DNA of 64,000 nt from Arthonia radiata (Eukaryota; Ascomycota; Arthoniomycetes; Arthoniales; Arthoniaceae). The notes beneath the pieces are model-generated. The model ran no database searches, was not told the origin of the DNA, and saw nothing but the letters and a program-made list of their open reading frames with translations. The position numbers and the translations under genes were made by a program. Positions 25,931 through 36,668 of the stretch are shown here, piece by piece. Position 1 is the first letter of the stretch; each line of letters opens with the position of its first letter. Location of the stretch: positions 682,001-746,000 of the forward strand of contig PSQN01000006.1 in assembly GCA_002989075.1 (NCBI GenBank), in the 5' to 3' direction.

Positions 25931-26608
25931 TAAGCTTTAAATCTATTATTTAAACTATTAACTAAGATTAGTTAGCGTATAATAGGGTATAAAAAGATAA
26001 GGTAGACCTAGAAGTAAGTAGATTTAAAGAACTTTAGGCTTAAGGTAAAATAAGTATAGAAGAGATATAACTAAGAATAATAGAGTAAGCTAATAAATAG
26101 CGGTCTAATATTATATTTAAAATTAATAATAAAGTCTAGTTGTTAACTAAAAATGTAAAGACTAATTAACTATTAAAGAAGCTTTATTATAAGTATATTA
26201 GACTATGTATAATTATATATTAATAAGAGAATATCTATACTCTTAACTTATTAGAATCTATAGAAATTTATAGGACCTTTAACTTATTAATACTATTAAA
26301 GAACTCTAATTAACCTCTAGAAGGCTAAAAATACTTAGAATTAGAGCTAATTATAATAAATAATAATAATAAATAGGTAGTTAAAGATATTATTAATATA
26401 TAAGAGTATTAAAGTAAATTTAAGCTTAAGTAAAATAGTATAGATATAATAAAGACTACTAATAGTATCTAATTAAAGACTTTAAATATACTTAAGACTT
26501 ACTAGAAAGTTTCTATAAATACTATTTATATAAACTCTAACTAATATAGTTAAAACCCTCTATTATCTTACTAGTTAAGGATAACTAGCTAAATAGAGAG
26601 AGGAATAG

Positions 26609-26882
26609 TATTATAAAATTAGCTTAAATTAGTTATTTACTATATTTAGAAGCTATTAATACGCCTACTATATTAAACAAAATATTGTTTACTATAGATT
26701 ATCTTTTAGTTTACCTTCTATTAATGCTACCTTTTAGTTACCTAGATAAAGATAAAGGCTTAGTAAGTAGTTTTAACTAACTTAAATAGAAGTTCTAGCT
26801 TTCTAGATAGTTATTCTATAGCTTTAGAATTCTATTGTTTCTTTATATAGTTAATAAGTTTATCTTAATAAAGCCTATAACA
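26609..26882 (+). repeat. 3' LTR of element A
   Basis: Direct copy of 101-374, 274 bp, ending CCTATAACA and so keeping the canonical CA terminus that the left copy has lost. Confidence 0.87.
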
Positions 26883-27755
26883 AATTCTATATAGAATACT
26901 AGTATTATATATTAATAAATAGTAAGTCTTAGCTCTATCTAGTTCTATAGCTCTATAGTCTTATTTACTTAATACTTTTTATATCTAATATATCTATCTT
27001 ATTATATATTTCTATAGTCTAAATAATCTTAGAATTATATATAAACTACTATAATAAAGAACTCTTTTTAAGAGCTTCTTTTTACTTTTATTATTAAATT
27101 TTTTTAAGTATTTATAGTTATAGAATATCTTTATAGATATTAGAATATTATATATAGATAAGTCTTAGCTCTACTAACTTAATAATTATATTTTAATCTT
27201 TAATAGGATATAAACCTTAAAACTATATATATCTATCTATAAAATTAAGTATATCTTTATTATATAAGCTATTAAAGATATTTATTTAAAATTTATATAA
27301 ATTTATATTCTTTAATCTATAGAGTTTATTCTATAAGCTAAATTATCTTCAAAAAATCTAAGATATAGTCTTTAGCTATTATCTCTATAAAGAATAATTT
27401 AGCTCTAGATGTATAGAATAGATTACTATAATTTTATTATAAATAATCTATTACTAAACTCTATTAATATTATATTAATTAAGTTAAATTTAAATGTACT
27501 AGTTCTTTATATATATTTAACTATTTCTATTAAAAATTAGAAAGCTATATATATTAGTAAATTAGAGCTAGTAATTTAATCTTTTAAATTTCTTTAAGTC
27601 TATAAAGAATATATATAAACTTATATTAAGATAATGGTCTAGCACTTAATCTATAACAGCTTTCTAATGATAGAAAAAAATCTTATAAAGATATCTTTAT
27701 ACTTTCTTAAATAATTAATATTAAATACTCTAGTATAGGAATTCTTAATAAAGTA

Positions 27756-30320
27756 GTATCGATTATTGTCGACAGGTCTTGTGTCTCGAGACCATCGAGT
27801 TATAGGATGGACCTTGTCAATCGGCGGAGGGATCCGACCTCGAACCATGCAAATAGTGGCCTGAGTATGGTCTGTCGTTCGTATCAGGTGCCTGTCGACG
27901 CTAGGTTCCCGAGCGAGCATCGCAACAATGTGCCTCTGAAGCTTACACCGGTATTTTACTTGGTTCTTCGAGTCTTTCTAGCCTTCAACCACCGAAGAAA
28001 GCGCCGTTTATCAGGAAGTGGGAGTTGAGAATCCGTTAGTTTGCCTAAGGACAGAGAGCTTGTGAGCCCAATAGGTGACCGTGAAGCTTTAGCGTGAGTT
28101 TGCACAGCTAGGATGGAGTCACGAGATTATTGGACGCGAGGTGTTGATCAATTAGAACTGTTGCTAGGTAAGGGGCAGACAATCTGTTGGCGAACTTACA
28201 CTTGGTCTAGCCTATCCCCCTTTTCGGTACGAGCAATGGCCGAGCATACTCCCTCTCAGATCTGAGCGTAGAAGGCGACTGCTGCACCTCAGGCATTTTG
28301 CGAGTATTCAGGCACAAAGGAAATTTGAGCGCTTCGTCAGTTCCCAGCGCTTGTAGCAAACCCTCTGAACTCAGTCCAGAACAGTCGTTAGCAGGGGTTC
28401 TGTGCGGCCGTGATGCTTGAGAGCTACCACAGTGCTGCTGAGGTCTTGGCCGCGCGCCGAGCCGCACATGTAGGATAACGACTGCTGTGTGCCTTGCGTT
28501 CTGAAACAACAAGCAGCCTGTACTGCCTCGAAGGTAATCAAGCATGACATGGAGCCGCTGAGCGCCGGCGCAGTGCTTGAATAGATTGGTGGCCATACTC
28601 ACGACCGTTGGTCAAGAAGCAATAACCTGCATTGTGTCTGCAGCGGACTGTCTCTCACCCCCCTCTCGCCTTGCGTGTCACTGCGAATACTTGGAACATC
28701 GGCTTCTCCGCCTCGCCAAAGGCGTGTGAATGCAAAAGCAGCTTGTGTGCGCACGCATTAGCCATTCATATGTGGATGCCAAGAAGCTGAAGGCTCGCCG
28801 ACATCGCACAGATGACAGTAGATGCCCGAGGAAGCCACGCCCTACCGCATCTGTAGTGCCATTTACTTCCGCGTGTGCGTGCTGAACACTGAGCAATCGC
28901 CACCATCTATCTCGCTCTGGAGCTCTGCTGCTGCGTAGGGACCTCCCGCATCGATGGCTTCAGGAGCCTCAACCAAGCCCAGTGAATACTGTTCAGTAGT
29001 CGTTTGCAGTCGCACAGTTGAGGCTTGACACAACTTGCAAGAAGCAATCTGAATGCTCATTGGTCTGTAGCTCCCCGCAGTCTCAGAAGTTGCTGGCGGG
29101 ATATGGCAATGTTAACCAACAGAGATGCATTGTACCTACAACAGACTGGACAGCGGCTTGCTGAGACGAAGGAGATGGTTCACACCGCGTCGCAGTTTCG
29201 GCAGCTGGAGAACGCCTCACTTGGGGCAGCAATGTCGGAAGTTGATGCCGTTGATGTATTCGTTGTTTGCGAGTAAGTGGTGTCTAATAGATTGGTCTAC
29301 GAGGCCGATCGATGGTCCTGTGTCCTATCTTGACGACTGTGCAGTCCCGCCTTCACGTCAATTGCATTATCAAGAAGTGACCACACGCATGTCAAAGAGA
29401 CGTCGTCATTTTCTGCACTGAAGCATGTTCTCTCAGAATCAAGACCACTTCTCAGAGTCTTCGAGATAACGAATAAGAAGCGAATCTTCATGTTGTTCAA
29501 CTGTAAAGCATTGCGGGGGGAGGGGGTCTGACATCTTTGCTGCAATCACGAGAGACTCCAACACCTTCTTGAATAAGGCATGAGCTGATTTGGCCCGTAT
29601 CTCGACGTGTTGTCTGGAGCATGTATTGGTCACGCTGGTGTTCAAGGCACAAGCTTGGAAACAGACGGAAGCAAGAAGTTCTTGAAGGCAAAGCTGCGAT
29701 CGCGAACCGTTGCCGACTTCACCTCAACGTGTCCACCGTAGCGATCAGTACGAGTTTCTTCATGCCTCGGAGATGTTCGCCGCGATCTCGCTTGCCAGTC
29801 TGGCCTGTCTTCCTTTTGTCGGCATCGAACGTCCCGGACTCGGGCTGCTCGCATCACGGTCTTCGAATTTTATCTTGCCTCGAAGATATTCGCGGAGGTG
29901 CAGACAGCGGTGATCGCATATGCTCTGATAGTTAATTGTGCGCCGTAAGGCGCGACTGCTTAGACTGCAATGTACAACTGTCCTCTTATGACATATTCCT
30001 AGACGGCCTCTTCTTCTTAAACTGCGCTCAAAACGTGAAGAGAGCTGTGCTAGTGTATAGAATTTGAGGTCGTGGATACGCCTATTTTACGTCTACGCTG
30101 GGTCTCTGCGAGCCCATAACCTGTGGCCAGACGCCGATGGCTTGCTTGTTAGGCACAAAGCCGCAGCCTTGACCGCGTGGGATACTGTTGAATACGTCGA
30201 ACAGTTATGCAGGGGTCCTTGATCTGGGTGGAGGTTCTTTGCTTGGTCGCAGTCTTGATCTGAACTAAGGTGGCTGGTTTGTCGCGGCGAGTGCCGCGTC
30301 ATTGGTAGCCTCTGGACACC
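27756..30320. other. Normal-GC stretch next to the repeat block, no gene recognised
   Basis: Composition changes from AT-rich to balanced at about 27,755. Open stretches of up to 131 codons occur (for example minus 28207-28602, and several at 29.1-29.9 kb on both strands). They overlap in several frames, have no splice-supported extension, and match nothing I know. I treat them as chance frames in an accessory border region. Confidence 0.6.
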
Positions 30321-30329
30321 TTTGAGAAC

Positions 30330-30860
30330 GGTACGAAGTTTGGAAGACACCGACCTCGTTGTCTTAGTCGAATACCACTCTTGCGCGCGAGCAGTCTCAT
30401 GCTTCGATTGATGTTGGCGTTGCCCGTGAAGTAGAGTATTGTAGCGCCCATCTCCACTCGGGACCAGCAATAGATCTATGCGCGCGCAAAGGTCTTTGGA
30501 CTTTCTTCTACGCCTTGGCAGTTGAGGACTGGTAAAACGCAGGCTCTATCCCGCTTGGTCCCGCCTTCACGCGACGTTAAGGCAAAATCAGCCGCTGGGA
30601 ATTTCTGCCTCTCAGTTTGGGCACCAGAGTGTCTATGACGGTCTTGCAGGTGTAAACGAGCGACTTCGAGGGGTGGGTGATGATGATATCAATATTGCCA
30701 GATGTCTCTGCGCCGGCTACATTGGCTCTAGCACCGAGCGAGTCTCGCCGTTAGAGAAGGCGACATCGCTTGCGACGCTGGCGTTGACCGCGTTGTTGAA
30801 GGCGTTGAAAGCTCCGCCGCAGTAGATGTGAACCTCGTAAGCGCGCTCGGCTGGCCGCGT
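30330..30860 (-). pseudogene. Family X DNA polymerase (Pol beta/lambda-like) remnant
   Basis: Minus-strand reading shows the palm and fingers of a family X DNA polymerase in order. SGNIDIIITH (about 30702-30673) is the metal-binding block, where the family has GDxD; the first Asp is now Asn. GGTK and ACVLP follow near 30.57-30.53 kb. RIDLLLVP (about 30482-30459) keeps the third catalytic Asp. YFTGN (about 30435-30420) matches the YFTGS signature, and NRSMRLLARK comes next. RIDLLLVP lies in a different frame from both neighbours, and a TAG sits in the flanking frame, so at least two frameshifts are present. Upstream 8-kDa/helix-hairpin and C-terminal parts are not recognisable. Such enzymes fill gaps in base excision repair and end joining; this copy cannot be functional. 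Confidence 0.7.
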
Positions 30861-31025
30861 TGTTCTCGTTCGTGTATTGCTGAGGCTGGCTATAATGCAC
30901 ATCATAACCCGAGCGGAAGTGGTTTGCTCATTAAGGCCCAAGCCCAGGTCATGACCGGGTTCGCAATACTGAACGGATATCTAAGGGTTATTGATTGTTG
31001 TAAAATGGTCGTCAAGGGTGCGGGC

Positions 31026-31245
31026 TAACCACAACATCGGGCCTGCGTATGGGTGAGGCGGAGGTAAGGGGCTGTGAGTGTCGACATGCCGAATTTCAAA
31101 GCGACCACGACTGGGCAGATGTCGTGGCCGAAACAGAAACGAGGGTGGCTCAACAACAACATTGGGTCTTCATATGGGTGAGAAGGAGATGAGAGTCGGT
31201 TCGTAGATGTGAGTGTCGACGCACCGAAGTCCACAGCGAACAAAT
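31026..31245. repeat. Degenerate two-copy direct tandem repeat
   Basis: The segment at about 31026-31115 is repeated at about 31153-31245. Shared blocks, in the same order, are ACAACATNGGG, TATGGGTGAG, TGAGTGTCGAC and an AGCGA-containing end. Copies differ by substitutions and a short insertion. No coding potential or known family is apparent. Confidence 0.6.
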
Positions 31246-32894
31246 TTAGGCGAATGCGACATCCCCTAGGAAAATTCTATTGCTCTTTTGCTGCACACGC
31301 AAAGGCACTGTAAGCTCTATCGCTTCCTTCGTTACCTGTCAAAAAACCAAGAGGGCGAAAGGCAATAACATAATCTGGCCGACACTTACAGTCATTCTAG
31401 GCTTGGAGATCAGGGTGTACGGGTCTGCTTACCGAACGATAGAGCACCGACGCTTGGGTCAGGGACAACACATGACAAATTGCGAAGCCGTCTGAGTACG
31501 AAGGTGAACCATCTTCGGCGACGCATCGCCGCTTCTGAGCAGATGATGCTGAAATTGAAGAACACTTGCAGCTGCCGAGTACCAACCTGGCTTTGTGATG
31601 ACCGAACGGCCAGGTTGGAAGATTGTTCTCCATTCAAGTTTTTGCGCAGCGCTCTCGGGCCATGGCTTTGACACTTTTTTGAAGCAGCAGTCCGTTTCCA
31701 AGCCGAGGCTTTGTGGTCATGGGCAAAATCGTGAAATCGAATCTCCTCCTTATTCTCAAGCTCCGAGGGACTCATTGTCAATTTTTTCAAATACAATAAC
31801 CTCTACAGGTAGGCACACTAAGCTTCTGGATTTAAGCACTCAAGCTCAGCCTCATTCACACGCCACGTCCGCGTTCATCGCGGCATCCGCTTCCCATTTA
31901 ATGTTTTGCTCAAGAAGATTTGATTTCGACAGGTTCTATAAGCGCCTATATGGCGTGTGTCGTTAGCAAAGTCGGTACGAGGCGCGGTCCTGCTCTGGAA
32001 GCTTCGGACGCTCCCGGAATTGCTGATGGCGCTCTCATCGCTCTCGTGGGGCTGATACTCCCGAGATGATGATCCCTCCTGAGCTAACGTAGCAAGGGTC
32101 AGACATAAAACATTAGACGTGAGATTAACAGACAACTGAACAGGTGTGCTCAAGTAGTTGCAAGCTTGCGGAGTGTGGAGGCCGTCTGGAGGCCGTCTGA
32201 CAGTGAGAGCGTGGCGATACGGTAAAGGCCGGGTCCGCCAAGGCTCTAAACAGCTAGCCTAACCTTTCAGGCATTAGCGTGCTGGGGCCAAGAGTTCCCC
32301 TGATGAACTTGGCACCCTGTTCCGGACCACGTAACATGTCAGCCATTCTCTCCAGCCGCTACTTTCTTACTCCTACCACTTCTTACCTCACGACACGGCG
32401 CGATTAGCCGTACGACTTGAATGCGTAACTTGCCCCCTCCACTTGAGATCGGGACAAGCTCTTGTAGCATTCGAGCGGGTCCGGTCCTTGCCCCATGAAT
32501 GTACCTAAGAGCATTAAAAAAGGACTTTGCGTCTGCCCATCTCTTCTTGACCATGAGGATTAGCTATGCACACTCTGCACCGAAAACAGGCCGGGCAACT
32601 ATCTATACATCCTACAAGAAGTTCAGTCCAGTGCTCGGGAGCTGATGCTGAGTGTGTGCCTTGTGTTATACCCTACTGTGTCATGTAAGCCCCTGCCGCC
32701 ATCATCAAACCTCCGCGGTCAGTCCTCCAGGTCAGCGAGTCCCACAGCAAAACGTGTTCAGAGTTATCGAAAGGGGTCCATCGACTTTCACAGAGGCATT
32801 CATAGATGTTGCAGACCTAAGTAATCGTCTTAAGCTCGTTTGCCATACTAGGTCGTGTATACTATCAGCCCAGAGTGTATAATACCAATAGAAA
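31246..32894. other. Intergenic stretch upstream of the MFS gene, no gene recognised
   Basis: The longest open frames are on the minus strand (31410-31796, 128 codons; 31875-32153, 92 codons; 32339-32554, 71 codons). None has a recognisable domain or a convincing intron chain. The last few hundred bases presumably hold the promoter of the MFS gene that starts at 32895, but I cannot point to a specific element. Confidence 0.5.
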
Positions 32895-34723
32895 ATGGCC
32901 ACGGAAGTGCACGAAAACGATGAGCGATCTTCTCTTCTACCCAAAGATTACAATACCGAAGAATCATCCGATGGTCGTTCGGACAGCAAAGCTCGCCAGG
33001 TCTCCACCACAAGATTGGTTCTGATCCTGGCGAGCAACTGGATCTCGCTCGTTTTTACCGCAATTGATGCTACGGTTGTAGCGACTCTGCTGGTGCCAAT
33101 GACTACTGACTTCGACTCACTGAAAACACTGTCGTGGCTGGGGACGTCCTTCCTCATTGCTTCAACGGCCACGCTGCCACTCGCCGGCCGGCTTACCGAC
33201 ATCTTTGGGTGCCACAACGGAGCTGTCGTCGGCAACGTCATCTTCGCTGCCGGTACTTTGGTGAGCGGTCTTGCTAAAAGCGAAAGGACCCTTATATTCG
33301 GCCGCGTCGTGAGTGGGCTTGGAGCTGGATTGATCAAGGTCATCTCCTCGTTCATTACCTCCGATCTAGTCCCGACACAACAGCGTGGCCTCGTTCAGGG
33401 TATCAGTCTGGTACTCAGTAAGTCTCGCAATCCACATGTCACGAAGTCGATACGCCCATACTCCAAATGATTTTGTGCTGACAAGCACAGTGGGAGCGGG
33501 CAACGCAGCAGGCGGTGCAATAGGAGGCTGGATTGCGGACCTAATCGGGTGGCGTTATGCGTTCCTCGCACAACTGCCTTTTTTGCTCCTCGGCACGATC
33601 ATGGTGAAATTCTTCGTCCACACAGTCACCCCGAGAAGCAAGGTCACGCATACTACCGAAACCTCGTTGCACAGGATCGACTGGCTAGGTAGCCTCACGC
33701 TGATCAGCTCTTTAACTGTGCTACTTGCTGGCATCTCCTTCGGTGGCAATATCTTGCCTTGGACCGACCTCGGAGTCATCGTTACGCTGCCAATCGCTGT
33801 GATTCTACTCGGCGCGTTCATCTACCTGGAGCGTTATCACGCCCACGAGCCGATACTTCCGATGAGCCTATTCAAGAACCGCACAGTTGCCGCGACGTGC
33901 GTGTTTGAATTCTTCGAGCACCTGTCAGCGTTTGGCATCGTCTTCTGCGTCCCAGTGTATATGCAGCTTCGGGGCGCCACAACGGCAAGAGCGAGTCAGA
34001 TATTCATACCACAAGCAATCGGTAATGGCATATCCTCGTTTCTCGCCGGATGGATGATTCGCAAGACAGGCCGCTACCTCTGATTCAAATACATCACCAT
34101 TGTCTGCGTGATTGCCTCGTCAGGCTGGTTCACTATGCATGACGCTGACACGCCGCATTGGATCCTTCTCCTGAATATGTGTCTACAAGGACTTGGATTC
34201 GGACTCTTGCTAGTGGTAGGAAACATCTCGACGCTTTCTAGCGTGGACCCGGCCGACGAGGCGGTAGCGGTTTCAGCGCTGCAGACTGTAGCGGGTGTGG
34301 GATCTACACTCGGTATCTCGGTCGCAGGGGCAGTATTTCAGAATCGTGTTGGCGTACGATTGAAAAACCCCCTGGGTAGCGTCGAAGACGCTGAGATGTG
34401 AGTATTTTGTTCTGCTGTCATGATATGTTCTGCTTATATTCGACGACTATAGGATCATCGAACGGGTGAGAAAGTCGTTCGGCGCCATCCCTAGTATTCC
34501 AATTGAAATCAGACCGATCGTCGAAGCCGCTTTCATGGGGTCAGTTTACGATGTCTTCATCGCCATGTTCATCATGTCTTGTCTCGCGGTAAGTACCGTA
34601 CAATGTCCATCATCCTGACTACGGTTCATTGAAGGCCCTTATTGACACACAGACCTCTAGGCATTGGCAGGCACGGCTATCAGACAGAATAAGCTCTACA
34701 TGACTCTGACGCGAGAGGATTGA
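32895..34723 (+). pseudogene. DHA2-type MFS transporter (Vba/Fnx1-like) with an in-frame TGA
   Basis: Four exons are supported: 32895-33417, 33491-34397, 34453-34588 and 34661-34723, with introns of 73, 55 and 72 bp, all GT-AG. They give 542 codons, typical for a 14-helix DHA2 drug:H+ antiporter. The N-terminus has a dileucine-like SSLLPKDY. Transporter landmarks are LDATVVAT-like FTAIDATVVATL in helix 1, LAGRLTDIFG in the loop 2-3 motif, and QQRGLVQG. The family includes vacuolar basic amino-acid and multidrug exporters. The frame is continuous except for TGA at 34081-34083 between GRYL and FKYITIV, inside the membrane region; the sequence after it is well conserved in character. A single transition from CGA or TGG would produce it. 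Either this allele is dead, or only a truncated protein of about 372 residues is made. Confidence 0.8.
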
Positions 34724-35508
34724 AATCTTTACCCAAGACGTCGCATCACATACGGCGCGTGTCAAACGGTTCAGGAAGAGGATTGCTCCTCTGCGGTTTA
34801 GATGCAAGAGTCATTGCAATGTTCTAGAATGTGTCTGAATATCGGGCCAGTCTCGGAAGCTTCGGAAGACTAGTGCGTGCCAAGAAGGCCGGCTGGCCAC
34901 TGCGGTCTCAGCTTTGTACTCGATCTGGCCTTTGATTAGGATGGTTGTCGCTTTATACTTCATCTGGCTATTGATGAGGATCGTCGGCGCCTTGGTATTT
35001 TGCCACGCTCGCTCAAGCACAATCTCGCGAGCCCGGCGCATCGGACAGCACTGCCTGTGACATCTTTTCCTTTGGCCGATTTGTTCGTCTGATCAATGCC
35101 GCTTATTAAAATGTCTGATACAATCCGTCGTTGTGTCGCCTTGACTGCTCGTCCGCACTCGGGAGTAAGTGCTTCTCATACCACAAGACGTGTGACCAGC
35201 GCGGTTTTGGCGCGCATATTGTGAGCACCGAGTCTGAAGTTTGTCGCAATGTTGGGACCTATTCTACCCGTGCCGTCTTGTAGCCCCTGTAATGATGCAA
35301 GTAGCAATAAGCAGCCAGGCAGACACTACATTATTAAATGAGAAGCAGATCTATACTGCTCCGATTCCTTTTCCGATTCGCGTCACCAAGTCAGCCATTG
35401 CATATTTTGTAAAAGAAACCGAAGCGACGTCAAGGCAACGTCCGTTGCAAATCCCAGCCTTGCTCCGTTGCTATTACAGTACACCTAGAACTACCATATT
35501 ATTGCAAG
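34724..35508. other. Intergenic region with a short tandem repeat; no gene recognised
   Basis: A small minus-strand frame (34811-35041, 76 codons) covers the tandem repeat but has no recognisable domain. The rest presumably holds the MFS terminator and the promoter of the next gene. Confidence 0.5.
34911..34989. repeat. Two-copy tandem repeat of about 39 bp
   Basis: The blocks CTTTGTACTCGATCTGGCC and CTTTATACTTCATCTGGCT each start a unit that continues TTGATNAGGATNGTNG. The two units abut directly. On the minus strand the repeat would encode two similar TILI..Q..YKA segments within a 76-codon frame of unknown status. Confidence 0.65.
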
Positions 35509-36485
35509 ATGGACGCTGCTGCCACCGCCACTGCCAGCGAGCGCACGATCGCCTTCTTTGGCGCGACCGGCGGCGTTGTCCTTGCCGCCCTCACCCGGAC
35601 TCTGCTCTCCTCAACATCGATTCACGCCAACGCCCTTGCCAGGACGCCCGAAAAGCTCACCAAAGCCCTGCTCGATAAAAAGGTCCCTCAATCGACAATC
35701 GACAGCCGCCTCACGATTGTCAAGGGCGACGTCGACAAAGACAAGGATGTCGCGTCCACGCTGACAGCATCTACTACGCCATCTGGACCACGCATTGTCG
35801 ACACCATCATCAGCGGTATCGGGTAAGCCTTCGCGCACCCACACATTCTTCTGATGCTTCAAGGCTGCCGCGCATACTGGCATTCTCCCAAGAGAACTTC
35901 GTTTGAAAAATCAATAAACCTCAGAGAGGCTGTGCTGACTTTTTCCTAAGCGCCTACCCCGTGCTTTGCTGGAGCCCCCCATTTTTTACTCTCTCCGACG
36001 CCACCATCTGTGGCAGGGCGATGGCGAAGGTGCTCTCTACGCTCTCATCGTTGCAGGCGGTGCAGCGCACGAACGGCATGACGATCCAGTGGCCGATGCT
36101 GGTCGCCGTGTCCACGACGGGCATTTCCAAGCGCGCCCGCGACGTTCCACTTTTGCTCGTGCCCCTGTATCATTGGTTTTTGGCTGAGCCGCATGTCGAC
36201 AAGAAGGTTATGGAGGAGCTGTTGTGGACGTCGGATCAGGAGTTTGCGGTGGTAAGGGCGAGTTTGTTGATGGACGGTGAGGCCAAGCCTGTCGACCAAC
36301 TCAGGGTAGGGTGGGAGGCGCCGGTGGGTGAGAAGTGGGAGGGCACGGCCTCTGGGCCGGGAGCGGCAATTGGTTATACAATCACAAGGGAGAGCGTGGG
36401 TAATTGGATTTGGGAAGAAATTGTGGCGAAAGCAGAGCAGGGCAAAGCGGCTTGGAGGGGGAAGTTGGTGTCCTTGACGGAGTGA
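35509..36485 (+). CDS. NAD(P)-binding Rossmann-fold protein
   Basis: Two exons, 35509-35822 and 35951-36485, joined over a 128-bp GT-AG intron with a CTGAC branch site, encode 282 residues. Residues about 13-24 read IAFFGATGGVVL, the glycine-rich dinucleotide loop of an extended SDR/NmrA-like fold. The second exon has VAVSTTGISKR followed by a conserved-looking VPLLLVPLYHWFL segment. There is no clear YxxxK catalytic pair, so it may be a redox sensor or an atypical reductase; the substrate is unknown. It converges with the SDR gene, whose stop is 183 bp away. The intron's 3' end (GGCTGTGCTGAC) resembles the introner-like introns elsewhere in this window. Confidence 0.85.
35823..35950 (+). other. 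Intron with introner-like 3' end
   Basis: A 128-bp GT-AG intron. Its end GAGGCTGTGCTGAC followed by a pyrimidine-rich stretch and AAG matches the 3' block shared by the introns at 45651, 48550, 49253, 50061 and 54341. The 5' half fits the family only loosely, so membership is uncertain. Confidence 0.5.
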
Positions 36486-36555
36486 GCGATTCCCGTAGGT
36501 GCAGTCGGCAATTTCTATATACATCAGGTTACTGCTCAGTTGATTTACTCAAGTA

Positions 36556-36668
36556 TCAATAGTCCGTCTTCTCGGCGATATGCCTGACCGTGGCGATGTC
36601 ATGCTGTACGCTCTTGATCTTTGCCTCGACCCGACGTAAGCAGTCACGCCCTAGCCTATCGAGCCCAG
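36556..36668 (-). other. Possible out-of-frame C-terminal tail of the SDR gene
   Basis: From 36669 to a TGA at 36558-36556 the minus strand reads TGLDRLGRDC...VQHDIATVRHIAEKTDY, very like the ends of fungal SDR proteins. It lies in a different frame from exon 3. A GCTAAC branch-like motif (36673-36668) and a nearby AG could mean an unrecognised intron, but every donor I tried gives the wrong phase. A small frameshift near 36675-36670 is the simpler reading. Confidence 0.5.

Larger units (their letters stand above)
101..26882 (+). mobile_element. Element A: outermost Ty3/Gypsy-type LTR retrotransposon, heavily RIP-mutated
   Basis: It is bounded by two 274-bp direct LTRs that start TATTATAAAA and end TATAATA or TATAACA, a decayed TGTTATA/TATAACA inverted terminus. 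The flanking pentamers are ATTTC and AATTC, which is only 4 of 5 identical, so the target duplication is imperfect or the edge is off by a base. Its own sequence is 375-2991 and 23755-26608; the rest is inserted element B. On the plus strand I can follow a gag zinc knuckle (1690-1731), a protease-like stretch near 1965, Gypsy reverse transcriptase from about 23,760, RNase H near 24.5-24.9 kb and integrase near 25.1-25.9 kb, all interrupted by stops. It is the oldest or most heavily mutated layer. Confidence 0.85.
1..27755. mobile_element. AT-rich, RIP-degraded nest of four LTR retrotransposons
   Basis: The whole block lacks an intact gene. It consists of LTR elements inserted into one another, each identified by a pair of equal-length direct LTRs; three of the four also have a perfect 5-bp target duplication. 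CA and TG dinucleotides are nearly missing in the outer sequence (I count three in the first 540 bases), while AC, GT, CT and AG remain common. That is the pattern left by repeat-induced point mutation in ascomycetes. Bases 1-100 and 26,883-27,755 are further AT-rich relics that I cannot assign to an element. Confidence 0.93.

Noticed and set aside
28207-28602. 131-codon open frame on the minus strand
   Set aside because: No domain, no splice-supported extension, and it lies next to other overlapping open frames in balanced-GC intergenic DNA.
31410-31796. 128-codon minus-strand frame as N-terminal part of the polymerase fossil
   Set aside because: No BRCT or helix-hairpin-helix features are visible and the tandem repeat lies in between.
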